47,275 nucleotides of DNA from Paraburkholderia tropica (GTDB lineage: Bacteria > Pseudomonadota > Gammaproteobacteria > Burkholderiales > Burkholderiaceae): positions 438 to 47,712 of the forward strand of contig NZ_CAJZAR010000051.1 of the NCBI RefSeq assembly GCF_914484835.1, given 5' to 3'. Under the pieces are notes generated by a model that was not told the DNA's origin, made no database searches, and worked only from the letters and a program-made list of their open reading frames with translations. Both the position numbers and the translations under genes were made by a program. This document shows positions 27,203-35,982 of this stretch, piece by piece. Every line of letters starts with the position of its first letter. The first letter of the stretch is position 1.

Positions 27203-28590
27203 TGGCCACGGGACAAGAAAAACAGGTGGTGGAGACGACGGGCCTCGCAGGCTGGATCGACAAGCGCTTTCCGATGACCGCGACGTGGAAAGCCCACGTC
27301 TCCGAGTATTACGCGCCGAAGAACTTCAACTTCTGGTACTTCTTCGGCTCGCTCGCGCTGCTCGTGCTGGTGAACCAGATCGTCACGGGCATCTTCCTGA
27401 CGATGAACTACAAGCCCGATTCGACGCTCGCGTTCGCCTCGGTCGAGTACATCATGCGCGAGGTGCCGTGGGGCTGGCTGATCCGCTACATGCACTCGAC
27501 AGGCGCGTCGATGTTCTTCGTGGTCGTCTACCTGCACATGTTCCGCGGGCTGCTCTACGGTTCGTACCGCAAGCCGCGCGAACTCGTGTGGATCTTCGGC
27601 TGCGCGATCTTCCTGTGCCTGATGGCGGAAGCGTTCTTCGGCTATCTGCTGCCGTGGGGGCAGATGTCGTTCTGGGGCGCGCAGGTGATCGTGAACCTGT
27701 TCTCGGCGATTCCGTTCATCGGCCCGGATCTTTCGCTGTGGATTCGCGGCGACTACGTGGTGTCGGACGTCACGCTCAACCGCTTCTTCGCGTTCCACGT
27801 GATCGCGATTCCGCTCGTGCTGATCGGGCTGGTGGTGGCGCATGTCGTCGCACTGCACGAAGTGGGCTCGAACAACCCGGATGGCATCGAGATCAAGGAC
27901 AAAAAGGACGCGAACGGCATTCCGCTCGACGGCATCCCGTTCCATCCGTACTACTCGGTGCACGACTTCATGGGTGTGTGCATCTTCCTGATGATCTTCG
28001 CGGCGATCATCTTCTTCGCGCCGGAAATGGGCGGCTACTTCCTCGAAGCGAACAACTTCGTGCCGGCCAACCCGCTGCAGACGCCGCCCGAGATCGCGCC
28101 GGTCTGGTACTTCACGGCGTTCTACGCGATGCTGCGCGCCACGACCGACCCGTTCAAGATCGTGCTGATGATCGTGATCGGACTGCTCGGCCTGTTCGCG
28201 CTGGTGCGCGCGCGCGGCAAATGGCGCGCGGGGCTGCCGGTGCTGGCGGTGCTCGTGATTCTGGCGATGGCCTTCACCGAGTCGAAATTCTGGGGCGTGG
28301 TGGTGATGGGCACGGCGGTGATCTCGCTCTTTTTCCTGCCGTGGCTCGACCGCGCGCCGGTGAAGTCGATCCGCTACCGGCCGTTCTTCCACAAGGTGTT
28401 CCTCGGGATTTTCGTGGCGGCCTTCCTCACACTGGGCTTTCTCGGCACCCGGCCGCCATCGCCGGCGGCCACGCTGATCGCGCAGGTGTGCGCGCTGATC
28501 TACTTCGCGTTCTTCCTCGGCATGCCGTTCTGGACGCCGCTTGGCACGTTCAAGCAGCCGCCCGAACGCGTGCGGTTCAAGCCCCATTAA
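27202..28590 (+). CDS. petB: Cytochrome b of the bc1 complex
   Basis: A 462-residue membrane protein, full-length cytochrome b with eight or more helices. Heme-ligand histidines lie in RYMHSTGASMFF with YLHMFRG and in FFAFHVIAIP with VVAHVVALHE. The quinol-site motif that is PEWY in most species reads PVWY here (residues 300-303, inside PPEIAPVWYFTAFY). The ribosome-binding site AAGGAGAAG lies at the end of petA. It is the middle gene of petA-petB-petC. Confidence 0.97.
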   Translation: MATGQEKQVVETTGLAGWIDKRFPMTATWKAHVSEYYAPKNFNFWYFFGSLALLVLVNQIVTGIFLTMNYKPDSTLAFASVEYIMREVPWGWLIRYMHSTGASMFFVVVYLHMFRGLLYGSYRKPRELVWIFGCAIFLCLMAEAFFGYLLPWGQMSFWGAQVIVNLFSAIPFIGPDLSLWIRGDYVVSDVTLNRFFAFHVIAIPLVLIGLVVAHVVALHEVGSNNPDGIEIKDKKDANGIPLDGIPFHPYYSVHDFMGVCIFLMIFAAIIFFAPEMGGYFLEANNFVPANPLQTPPEIAPVWYFTAFYAMLRATTDPFKIVLMIVIGLLGLFALVRARGKWRAGLPVLAVLVILAMAFTESKFWGVVVMGTAVISLFFLPWLDRAPVKSIRYRPFFHKVFLGIFVAAFLTLGFLGTRPPSPAATLIAQVCALIYFAFFLGMPFWTPLGTFKQPPERVRFKPH

Positions 28591-28608
28591 CTTGCGAGCG
28601 AGGAAGAC

Positions 28609-29451
28609 ATGACGATGGCATCTCTCTTTTCGACGCTCGCGCGGGCGCGCAATCTGCTGCGCAACGTTCAGCGCGGTGCTCAACAGCGCGTGCGGCGCGG
28701 CGTCGCGACGCTCGCGATGGCGTGCGGCCTGGCGGTGGGTTTGGGGTTTGGGGTCGGAACGGTAGCGGCGCAGGAAAACATTCCGCTCGACCGCGCACCC
28801 GATAACGGCGAAAATCTTGCTTCGCTGCAACATGGCGCGCAATTGTTTGTAAACTATTGCCTGAACTGCCACAGTGCGAATCTGATGCGCTACAGCCGGT
28901 TGCAGGATCTCGGCATTCCGCAGAAGCAAATCGAAGATAATCTCTTGTTCACGACGGACAAGGTCGGCAACACGATGTCCATCGCCATGCGCCCGGACGA
29001 CGCCAAGGCGTGGTTCGGGGTGGCGCCGCCGGACCTCTCCGTCGAAGCGCGCGCGAAAGGGCGCGACTGGCTGTATACGTATCTGCGCAGCTTCTACCGC
29101 GACGACACGCGTCCGACCGGCTGGAACAACATGGTGTTCGAGAACGTGAGCATGCCGCACGTGCTCTGGGAATTGCAGGGCGTGCGCACCGCGAAGTTCG
29201 AAGACACGGTGGACGAGGAATCCGGGGAAAAAGTCCGCCGCTTTGTGGGGTACCAACAGGTCTCGCCGGGGAAGCTCTCGCCGGTGGATTATGATTCTGC
29301 CGTGGCCGACCTGGTGGCTTACCTCGGCTGGATGTCCGAACCGGAGCAGAAAACCCGCAAGCAGCTCGGCGTCTGGGTGCTGCTGTTCCTCGGCGTCCTG
29401 AGCTTTTTCGCGTGGCGACTGAACGCCGCGTACTGGAAAGATATCAAATAG
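28609..29451 (+). CDS. petC: Cytochrome c1 of the bc1 complex
   Basis: A 280-residue c-type cytochrome. The heme site CLNCH is near residue 84 and the likely axial methionine lies in NVSMPHVLW. A C-terminal helix (LGVWVLLFLGVLSFFAWRL) anchors it. The N-terminus is long and basic (ARARNLLRNVQRGAQQRVRR) before the hydrophobic signal ending VAAQ; a later start is possible but has no better ribosome-binding site. A strong terminator follows. Confidence 0.95.
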   Translation: MTMASLFSTLARARNLLRNVQRGAQQRVRRGVATLAMACGLAVGLGFGVGTVAAQENIPLDRAPDNGENLASLQHGAQLFVNYCLNCHSANLMRYSRLQDLGIPQKQIEDNLLFTTDKVGNTMSIAMRPDDAKAWFGVAPPDLSVEARAKGRDWLYTYLRSFYRDDTRPTGWNNMVFENVSMPHVLWELQGVRTAKFEDTVDEESGEKVRRFVGYQQVSPGKLSPVDYDSAVADLVAYLGWMSEPEQKTRKQLGVWVLLFLGVLSFFAWRLNAAYWKDIK

Positions 29452-29485
29452 GCACGTTCTGACCGACGTGGGGCCGGTGTCACGA

Positions 29486-29525
29486 AACACCGTCTGACGG
29501 CCGCTAGGCCTCAGGCGGTGTTTTT
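29486..29525 (+). terminator. Terminator after petC
   Basis: AACACCGTCTGA (29486-29497) pairs with TCAGGCGGTGTT (29511-29522) in a 12-bp stem with one G-T pair, followed by T. The loop contains GGCC twice. It separates petABC from sspAB. Confidence 0.85.
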
Positions 29526-29564
29526 GCCCGTCGGCCTTTTGGGTTTATTGAGGAAATGTAAATC

Positions 29565-30176
29565 ATGATGGTTCTGTACTCCGGCACTACCTGCCCGTTC
29601 TCCCAGCGTTGCCGGCTGGTGTTGTTCGAAAAGGGCATGGACTTCGAAATCCGCGACGTCGACCTGTTCAACAAACCGGAAGACATCGCCGTGATGAATC
29701 CGTATGGTCAGGTGCCGATTCTGGTCGAGCGCGACCTGATTCTGTACGAGTCGAACATCATCAACGAGTACATCGACGAGCGCTTCCCGCATCCGCAGCT
29801 GATGCCGGCCGATCCGGTCCAGCGCGCCCGCGCGCGTCTGTTCCTGCTCAACTTCGAGAAGGAACTGTTCGTGCACGTCAGCACGCTCGAAAACGAGAAG
29901 GGCAAGGCCGCCGAGAAGAATCACGAGAAGGCGCGCCTCGCGATCCGCGACCGCCTTACGCAGCTCGCGCCGATCTTCCTGAAGAACAAGTACATGCTCG
30001 GCGAAGAGTTCTCGATGCTCGACGTCGCGATCGCGCCGCTGCTGTGGCGTCTCGATCACTACGGCATCGAACTCTCGAAGAACGCCGCGCCGCTGATGAA
30101 GTACGCCGAGCGTATCTTCAGCCGTCCGGCCTACATCGAAGCGCTGACGCCGTCGGAAAAGGTGATGCGCCGCTAA
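29565..30176 (+). CDS. sspA: Stringent starvation protein A (GST-fold transcription factor)
   Basis: A 203-residue GST-fold protein that binds RNA polymerase in stress rather than acting on glutathione. The thioredoxin-like N-domain reads MVLYSGTTCPFSQRCRLVLFEKG with NPYGQVPILVERDLILYESNIINEYIDERFPHP, and the helical C-domain ends SRPAYIEALTPSEKVMRR, both typical of SspA. It lies 72 bp before sspB. Confidence 0.93.
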   Translation: MMVLYSGTTCPFSQRCRLVLFEKGMDFEIRDVDLFNKPEDIAVMNPYGQVPILVERDLILYESNIINEYIDERFPHPQLMPADPVQRARARLFLLNFEKELFVHVSTLENEKGKAAEKNHEKARLAIRDRLTQLAPIFLKNKYMLGEEFSMLDVAIAPLLWRLDHYGIELSKNAAPLMKYAERIFSRPAYIEALTPSEKVMRR

Positions 30177-30248
30177 GGCGGCCGTCGCCGTTGCAAACCG
30201 GAGGCGGCGCGCTGCTCGCGGGTGGGCCGCCTCGTCAGAGGACTGTTG

Positions 30249-30791
30249 ATGCAAGAGATTTCCACCAAGCCGTATCTGCTGCGCGCGCTGTACGAGTGGT
30301 GCACGGACAACGGCTTCACGCCGCATATCGCGGTGCGGGTCGACAACCGCACGCGGGTGCCGCGCCAGTTCGTGCGCGACGGCGAGATCGTGCTGAACAT
30401 CAGCTTCGAGGCCACGAGCCAGTTGCAGATGGGCAATGAGATGATCGAGTTTCACGCGCGTTTTTCCGGCAAGTCGCACAAGATCGAAGTGCCGGTGTCG
30501 AACGTGCTGGCGATCTACGCGCGCGAGAACGGCCAGGGCATGGCGTTCCCGGTCGAAGCGCCGCCGGGCGACGCGAACGACGTGCTGCCTTCGGCTCAGG
30601 ACGAGCATGAGGACACGGCTGCGCCCGCAGTGGTGCCCACGGCCGGTCCGACGGCGGTGCCGAGCGTGGCGCCTGCTGCCGTGCAGAGCGAGACCGACGA
30701 GTCCGCCGTGTCCGCGAAGACCGGCAAGGGCGATTCCGGCGACGACGGTGCTGCAAAGGGCGGTAAGGGTCACCTCAAGATCGTGAAATGA
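30249..30791 (+). CDS. sspB: ClpXP specificity-enhancing factor SspB
   Basis: A 180-residue adaptor that delivers ssrA-tagged proteins to ClpXP. The substrate-binding core is residues 1-~105 (STKPYLLRALYEWCTDNGFTPHI, VLNISFEATSQLQMGNEMIEF, VLAIYARENGQGMAFP). A ~60-residue Ala/Pro/Asp-rich linker follows, ending in KGHLKIVK, which fits the short C-terminal ClpX-binding motif of SspB (LRVVK in E. coli, from memory). ATG 30249 is chosen over an upstream in-frame start because conserved text begins there. Confidence 0.93.
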   Translation: MQEISTKPYLLRALYEWCTDNGFTPHIAVRVDNRTRVPRQFVRDGEIVLNISFEATSQLQMGNEMIEFHARFSGKSHKIEVPVSNVLAIYARENGQGMAFPVEAPPGDANDVLPSAQDEHEDTAAPAVVPTAGPTAVPSVAPAAVQSETDESAVSAKTGKGDSGDDGAAKGGKGHLKIVK

Positions 30792-30809
30792 AGTAGAATC
30801 ACGGGCTAC

Positions 30810-30885
<76 letters not shown>

Positions 30886-30900
30886 AAACAGTTCGAGAAA

Positions 30901-30938
30901 GGGTTACAGCGCATCAGCTGTAGCCCTTTTTCTTTTTC
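30901..30938 (+). terminator. Terminator after tRNA-Thr
   Basis: GGGTTACAGC (30901-30910) pairs with GCTGTAGCCC (30917-30926) in a 10-bp stem with a GCATCA loop, followed by TTTTTCTTTTT. The T-run overlaps the end of the convergent methyltransferase gene. Confidence 0.9.
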
Positions 30939-33633
30939 AGGCGCGGTGTTGCGTGGTGGTGCCGCGTTTGCTCGCGCCGCGTCCGTCGCCTTCGATCAGC
31001 GCGATCTCGTCTTCCTCCAGCCCATACGCCGCGTAAAGCGCGCGGTCGATCTCGCGCATGAGCGCCTCGCTGCGTGATGCGTGATCACCAGACCGCAGCG
31101 CATCGAGTAATCGATCCACGCACTTCACCACGTCCGCACGCGCGCTCGCGTCGCGCGGGACCGGAATCGCATCGATCATCAGTTTGGTGAAGGCCACGCC
31201 GCCGTTGTAGCTCGATGCGCCAAATCGCGCGCGCGTGACGAAGGCCGCGAGCGGGCCGTTCAGCACCGCTGCCGCGAACTTGAGGAGGGTGTCGTCGTCC
31301 GCGCGCAGGATCAGCGTGGTCTTGCCGGGGATCGTGTCACCGGCGAGGTCGAGCGTGGCGTCGAGATGCGTGAGCCCCTTCACGATCACTTTCTTCGCCG
31401 CGGCCTTCTCACGATACCGATTCGCGTACGCCGCCTCGAAGCGCGCGCGTCCGACGACGGGTTCAGCGTAACGCTGGCCGAGATAGGTCATCGGCTTCAC
31501 GCCCCAGCGCGAGACGTAGCGCCCGAGCGTGCCGGTATTCACGACGCGATAGTGATCGCGCGCATCGAAGGCGCCGCGCGCTTCCTCGATGCACGGCGCG
31601 AGCCGATAGGCATCGGCGGTCGCGCACGCGTTTTCGCAGGCGATCAACTCACCGAGCGTCGCATGCGCGCGCGCGAGCCGCTGCACGAACGCGTAGTGCG
31701 GCGAGAGCAGCGCGTCGAGCGTCCACGGCGCTTCGAGGTCGCGCTTCGGTGCAAGGGTGAGCGGCGTCAGCCCAGCTTGATCGAGACGCGATGTTTCGAT
31801 CTTCTCGCAGCCCGACCGCCGATACACCGTCACGATCGCATCGACCAGCGCGTGCTCGAACACGCCGCGGCCCAGCGTGACGATGCGCTCGATCATGTCG
31901 AGATGGCGCGTGCGGAACGCCGCGCCGAACGGCTTCGCGAGCCACTTGTCGGGCGTGAGAAACGCCATCGTGCCGTGCGGCGCCGTGAGCGCGAGGCCGA
32001 GTTCCATGAACACGATGTAGAGATCCCAGTTGCCGCGCGCGCTCGGCCAGCGTCGCGCCAGCTGCTCGCGCAGCGCGCGCTGGCCTTCGTTGATCATGCG
32101 CTCGGAGTCGACGTAGGGCGGGTTGGCGAGCACGGCGTCGAAGCCCGCGAACGCGCCGCGTGCGTCGCATAGCGCGGGAAACTCGGTGCGCCAGTCGAAG
32201 GCTTGCGTGGTGTCGTGGTCGGTGGGATGGTCGTCGACGCGGCTCAGCACCGCATTGCCTTGCCGAAGATTGGTGGCGAGGTTCGGCAGCGTCGCGAAGC
32301 GGCCCGCGTCGTCGTAAGCGGCGTGCGCGAGCAGTTCGAACGCGAGCCGCCGCCGCGCCATGCCGAGCGCGTCGGCGTCGATATCCACGCCGAACAGATT
32401 CTGCTCGACGATCGCGCGTTTCTCGCGATAGAGCGCGGCGTCGATACGGCGCTGTTGCTCGCGGCTGGGCGCGCCGCCGTGCGGGAGCGTCACGCTAAGC
32501 CGGTCGTTCACGACTTCGATGCGCAGGCCCGCGAGCGCGTGGTCGGGCGCGTCGTCGAAGAGGTGCAGACGCGCTTTCAGCACGATCAATTCGTCGAGCG
32601 CCGAGACGAGCAGATGCCCCGTGCCGATCGCCGGATCGCACACGCGCAGCGAAGCCAGCAGCGCGCGCGCTTCGTCGCGGCGATCATCTTTGTCGATTTG
32701 TTCGGATAACTGATCGAGCGTCGCGCAGCGCCAGCCATTGAGCAGCGTGAATCGCCCGAGCGCCGCGCCCGTGACGGCCTCGCGCGCCAGCATCATGGCG
32801 ACGCGGCCCGGCGTGTACCACGCGCCGTCGCGATAGCCGTTGAGCTTTTCGAAGACGAGGCCGAGCGTGGCCGTGTCGATGCGTTGTCGATGCGGCGGCT
32901 GGCTGGCGTTCGTCGGTGTGCCTGCATCGAAGCCGAATTCGAATGCGTCGAGGAAATCGAGCAGATAGGTGACGGTGTTGCGCGCGTGCGATGCGGGCGC
33001 GGAATCCAGCGCGGTTGCTTCGAATGGGGCGAGCGGGGCGTCGTCCGCGAGCGCGGCGAGGCCGATGCCGAGCGCCGCGAGGTCGGCGGACTCGAACATC
33101 GCGCCATCGAAACGCGGCAGGTGCGGATGGCCTTCGCCGTTGCCGAACACGTCGTGGCAGAGCGCGCCGAGTTGCGCGAACGTGCCGATGCGCGCGCTGC
33201 GCAGAAACGCATACGCGCGGTCGCCCTCGTGCAGCGCGAGCAGGCGCGCTTCGAGCAGCTTGAGGAACACGAGGCGGCCAAGCCACGCGATGCACAGCCG
33301 CAGCGCCGTGCGGAAGGTCTGCGAAGTTTGCGGGATGTCGCGCGAGTCGATGGCCGCGAGCGCCAGTTCGATCAGCGCGCCCGGCTGGCGCTGTGCGCCG
33401 TCGCGCCGCGCCACCACGGTCTTGCCCGCCGCCGCGCTTTCCTGCAGTCCGGCGATATGCAGCAGTTCGGCGTAGAAGTCCGCATCGAGCCCGGGCTTCG
33501 CGTGGTGGTTCTTCGCGCGCCGTGCGCTTGATGCGCCCTGTGCGCTCGGTGAACTGGCGGCGCGTCTCGGTGGGTTGGTCTCGGACATGTTCTCGTTGTG
33601 GCGCGAGGCACCGTTGCGCGGATCGGCGCTCAT
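30937..33633 (-). CDS. Eco57I/TaqI-like N6-adenine DNA methyltransferase, no nuclease domain seen
   Basis: An 898-residue protein that would methylate adenine in DNA. It has the YTP motif (GAWYTPGRVAM, ~270-280), SAM-binding motif I DPAIGTG (333-339), FGVDID (414-419) and catalytic NPPY (504-507). The C-terminus (KVIVKG...LNGPLAAFVTRARFGASSYNGG) resembles a TaqI-type target-recognition domain. The N-terminal DADFYAELLHIAGLQES and WLGRLVFLKLLEARLL resemble the middle of longer type IIG restriction-modification proteins. I see no PD-(D/E)xK nuclease motif and no partner nuclease gene beside it. The start may be ATG 33588 (MSETNPP) instead of 33633. The gene converges on tRNA-Thr. Confidence 0.8.
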   Translation of the reverse strand: MSADPRNGASRHNENMSETNPPRRAASSPSAQGASSARRAKNHHAKPGLDADFYAELLHIAGLQESAAAGKTVVARRDGAQRQPGALIELALAAIDSRDIPQTSQTFRTALRLCIAWLGRLVFLKLLEARLLALHEGDRAYAFLRSARIGTFAQLGALCHDVFGNGEGHPHLPRFDGAMFESADLAALGIGLAALADDAPLAPFEATALDSAPASHARNTVTYLLDFLDAFEFGFDAGTPTNASQPPHRQRIDTATLGLVFEKLNGYRDGAWYTPGRVAMMLAREAVTGAALGRFTLLNGWRCATLDQLSEQIDKDDRRDEARALLASLRVCDPAIGTGHLLVSALDELIVLKARLHLFDDAPDHALAGLRIEVVNDRLSVTLPHGGAPSREQQRRIDAALYREKRAIVEQNLFGVDIDADALGMARRRLAFELLAHAAYDDAGRFATLPNLATNLRQGNAVLSRVDDHPTDHDTTQAFDWRTEFPALCDARGAFAGFDAVLANPPYVDSERMINEGQRALREQLARRWPSARGNWDLYIVFMELGLALTAPHGTMAFLTPDKWLAKPFGAAFRTRHLDMIERIVTLGRGVFEHALVDAIVTVYRRSGCEKIETSRLDQAGLTPLTLAPKRDLEAPWTLDALLSPHYAFVQRLARAHATLGELIACENACATADAYRLAPCIEEARGAFDARDHYRVVNTGTLGRYVSRWGVKPMTYLGQRYAEPVVGRARFEAAYANRYREKAAAKKVIVKGLTHLDATLDLAGDTIPGKTTLILRADDDTLLKFAAAVLNGPLAAFVTRARFGASSYNGGVAFTKLMIDAIPVPRDASARADVVKCVDRLLDALRSGDHASRSEALMREIDRALYAAYGLEEDEIALIEGDGRGASKRGTTTQHRA

Positions 33634-33880
33634 TGTACTGGCGGCTATTGGCGCTGAGCGAGGAACTGTCCTGTGCCTTCCGGCCTATGCCGTTCGGCCT
33701 ATGTCTTCTGGCCGAGTCGACGGATACGCGGCGCTGCGCGATGATGCCTCCATGCCCGCGCGGCGCCCGCACGGCTGTATTTTCGGGCGCACGGCGCGGA
33801 ACGCGGCCGCGCGCTCTGCTATATGATGGCGCGCGTCTTGCGCCGCCGCGTTGCGGCGCGCCTTAAAGCATTCGAATCCT

Positions 33881-35026
33881 ATGACCGACTTTCCCACCTT
33901 GAGCTGGCCCGACACGGACGGCCCGCGCACCGTCCGCTGGCGTTCGGAGGCGGGCGCACCCGCGCCGAAGCGCGTGGTGATCGCCGACGACCGCACCACG
34001 GCCGACGACGCCTACCGGCTCGCCTGCGAAGGCACCGCGCTGCTCTGGTACGGCGACTTTCAGAACGCGCGGCAACTGCTGCAGGCCATGGCGCGCCGCG
34101 CCGAACGCAAGCCGAAGAAGGGTGCGCCCAAGCCGCCGGCCACGCCGCTCGAAGCATTCCATCTGCATCGCCAGGCGCAGGCGCAGCGTGCGCGCACGCT
34201 CGGCATGGTGCTGCTGCCGCTCGAAGGCGACTACGGCATCGCGCTGCGCCGCGCGCCCGACGTGAAGCTCGCGTGCGAGGAAGCGTGGGGCGCGCCCGAT
34301 GGCGAGCCGTCGGCGGTGTCGCTGCGCGAATTGCTCGGGCTGATCGGTGCGCATGAATGGCGCAAGAAGGGCGTGCCGATTCCCGCGCTCGACGGGGCGC
34401 ATGTGCATCCGTACTACGGCGTGTTCTCGCCGGTGCGCGGGGAGTACCTCGATCTGATCGCGCGCGTGCCGCTGCCGTCGGTCGAGAAGGCGTTCGACAT
34501 CGGCACCGGGACCGGCGTGATCGCGGCGGTGCTCGCCGCGCGCGGCGTCAAGCAGATCGTCGCGACCGATCAGGACGCCCGCGCGCTCGCCTGCGCGCGT
34601 GAGAACCTGGAGCGGCTGGGCCACGGTGAGCGCGTCGAGGTGGTCGAGGCGGATCTGTTCCCGCCGGGGCGCGCGCCGCTGGTGGTCTGCAATCCGCCGT
34701 GGGTGCCGGCGCGACCGGCGTCGCCCATCGAATATGCGGTGTTCGATCCAGACAGCCGCATGCTGCGCGGCTTCCTCGGCGGTCTCAAGGATCATCTGGA
34801 GCCGGGCGGCGAAGGCTGGCTGATCCTCTCCGATTTCGCCGAGCATCTGGGTTTGCGCACGCGCGAGGCGCTCGTGGAAATGATCGTCGAGGCGGGGCTG
34901 GAAGTGGCGGGGCGCGAAGACATTCGTCCGCGTCACCCGAAGGCGAGCGATCCGAACGATCCGCTGTATCGTGCGCGCGCGGCGGAGATCACGTCGCTGT
35001 GGCGCCTGAAAGTGCGCAAGGCATGA
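33881..35026 (+). CDS. Class I SAM-dependent methyltransferase (HemK/RlmG-like fold)
   Basis: A 381-residue protein. Motif I is FDIGTGTGVIAAVLAARG (about residue 205) followed by ATDQDARALA and the catalytic-type VVCNPPW, the pattern of N-methylases such as PrmC or RlmG. The N-terminal ~180 residues (KPPATPLEAFHLHRQAQAQR) form an added domain I do not recognise. The target is unknown. ATG 33881 is chosen as the start of protein-like text (MTDFPTLSWPDTDGP). It is divergent from the DNA methyltransferase; a TATGAT box at 33822-33827 could be its -10. Confidence 0.85.
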   Translation: MTDFPTLSWPDTDGPRTVRWRSEAGAPAPKRVVIADDRTTADDAYRLACEGTALLWYGDFQNARQLLQAMARRAERKPKKGAPKPPATPLEAFHLHRQAQAQRARTLGMVLLPLEGDYGIALRRAPDVKLACEEAWGAPDGEPSAVSLRELLGLIGAHEWRKKGVPIPALDGAHVHPYYGVFSPVRGEYLDLIARVPLPSVEKAFDIGTGTGVIAAVLAARGVKQIVATDQDARALACARENLERLGHGERVEVVEADLFPPGRAPLVVCNPPWVPARPASPIEYAVFDPDSRMLRGFLGGLKDHLEPGGEGWLILSDFAEHLGLRTREALVEMIVEAGLEVAGREDIRPRHPKASDPNDPLYRARAAEITSLWRLKVRKA

Positions 35027-35279
35027 TGCGCCGCGCGCGGTTTCGCCAATTCATTCGGAAGCCACGATGAATGAAAGGGCCGAAACAGCACGAGCGCGAA
35101 GACAAAAGCCGGCGATGAGCCTTCGCGTGACGCGAACGGCTCGTACAGGGTGACGATGCGTCGGCGCATCGGCGCGGCGGCCGATCTCCAGCGCACGTCG
35201 CGCCGCGCGGCCCGCCTGTATGCCGGGCCGTGAAAACGCCGCGCGTTCGCCTGCTTTCCGGTGGTGTTGGCGGTCGTCG

Positions 35280-35600
35280 CTAACCTGGATACGCCTCGTC
35301 GACGGCCAGGCCGGCGAGCTTGAAGATCACGCGTAAAGTCTGGGGTTTGATGTCGCGCCGCGCAGCGAGCGCCGACATCACGAAATCGAGCACTTTGGCG
35401 TATTTCAGCAGGATCAGGCAATTCTCGAGATCTGCCGCGCCGTCGCGCATCTCTTCGGCCAGGCGCAGCATCTCGACCGAGATGTCACGCGCCATTTCGA
35501 GCTCCAACTGCTGCTTTTCCGTCCACTCGGGCACTTCAACGAGTCTGGCAAGCAGTTCCTGGAATTTTTGCTCAGCGTTACCGTCGGGTATTGTGTTCAT
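35280..35600 (-). CDS. Small helical protein of unknown function
   Basis: A 106-residue protein I do not recognise. It has no signal peptide or membrane segment and looks almost wholly alpha-helical, with charged heptad-like text (KFQELLARLVEVPEWTEKQQLELEMARDIS) and a hydrophobic middle (ENCLILLKYAKVLDFVMSAL). ATG 35600 is chosen because GGGG lies 7 bases upstream; ATG 35612 is possible. A 17-bp palindrome covers the ribosome-binding site. It stands alone between two plus-strand methyltransferase genes, with long non-coding flanks. Confidence 0.6.
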   Translation of the reverse strand: MNTIPDGNAEQKFQELLARLVEVPEWTEKQQLELEMARDISVEMLRLAEEMRDGAADLENCLILLKYAKVLDFVMSALAARRDIKPQTLRVIFKLAGLAVDEAYPG

Positions 35601-35616
35601 TGCATGCCCCATGCAA
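35600..35616. promoter_or_regulatory. Palindrome over the start of the unknown gene
   Basis: TTGCATG (35600-35606) and CATGCAA (35610-35616) are perfect inverted repeats with a 3-base spacer. On the minus strand GGG is in the loop and the A of the chosen ATG ends the stem. It may be a protein operator or an RNA hairpin hiding the ribosome-binding site. Confidence 0.5.
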
Positions 35617-35982
35617 GGTCGCGCAGCGCCGTGCGTCTTTGCCCAGCGGGGATCTGCGTCATACCTGATTTATCGCTGCCGGCGGACCCGGAGCGACCTC
35701 CCATGCGCGCACATCCGGTACTTTGCCGGTCGGTCGCGCCCCAAAAATGGTCCTTTCTGGACATCGGCGGCCTGAGGCTCACCGTGTCTGTTTTAATCAA
35801 CCCCTCCCTGTCGTCCGGACGTGGGTCAGCGTGACGGACGCTCCAACCATATGACGAATGGGCCGCTATCAGGTTCGCGGCCTCGTGCTGCTTTTTCCGT
35901 AAAATGACAGATCTATTTGCGTCGCTCTGTCGGTTGCCGCACGTTTCGCGGTTAATGACGCTTCTCATCTTTTTTTGTCCCG
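35617..35982. other. 366-bp gap without a gene
   Basis: No frame on either strand looks like protein. A TAAAAT hexamer at 35900-35905 could be a -10 box for the methyltransferase gene at 35983, but there is no good -35 with it. Confidence 0.45.

Noticed and set aside
27142..29490. A 782-codon minus-strand frame across petB and petC
   Set aside because: It is a shadow of the bc1 genes: extreme Arg/His/Glu content, no recognisable domain, and the plus-strand heme and quinol motifs are intact.
30886..33633. A genomic island inserted at tRNA-Thr
   Set aside because: There is no integrase gene, no repeated tRNA 3' end within the window and no clear base-composition break; only the position suggests acquisition.
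30937..33633. PglX of a BREX defence system
   Set aside because: No brxA, brxB, brxC, pglZ or brxL partner lies nearby, and the flanking genes are housekeeping or single transporters.
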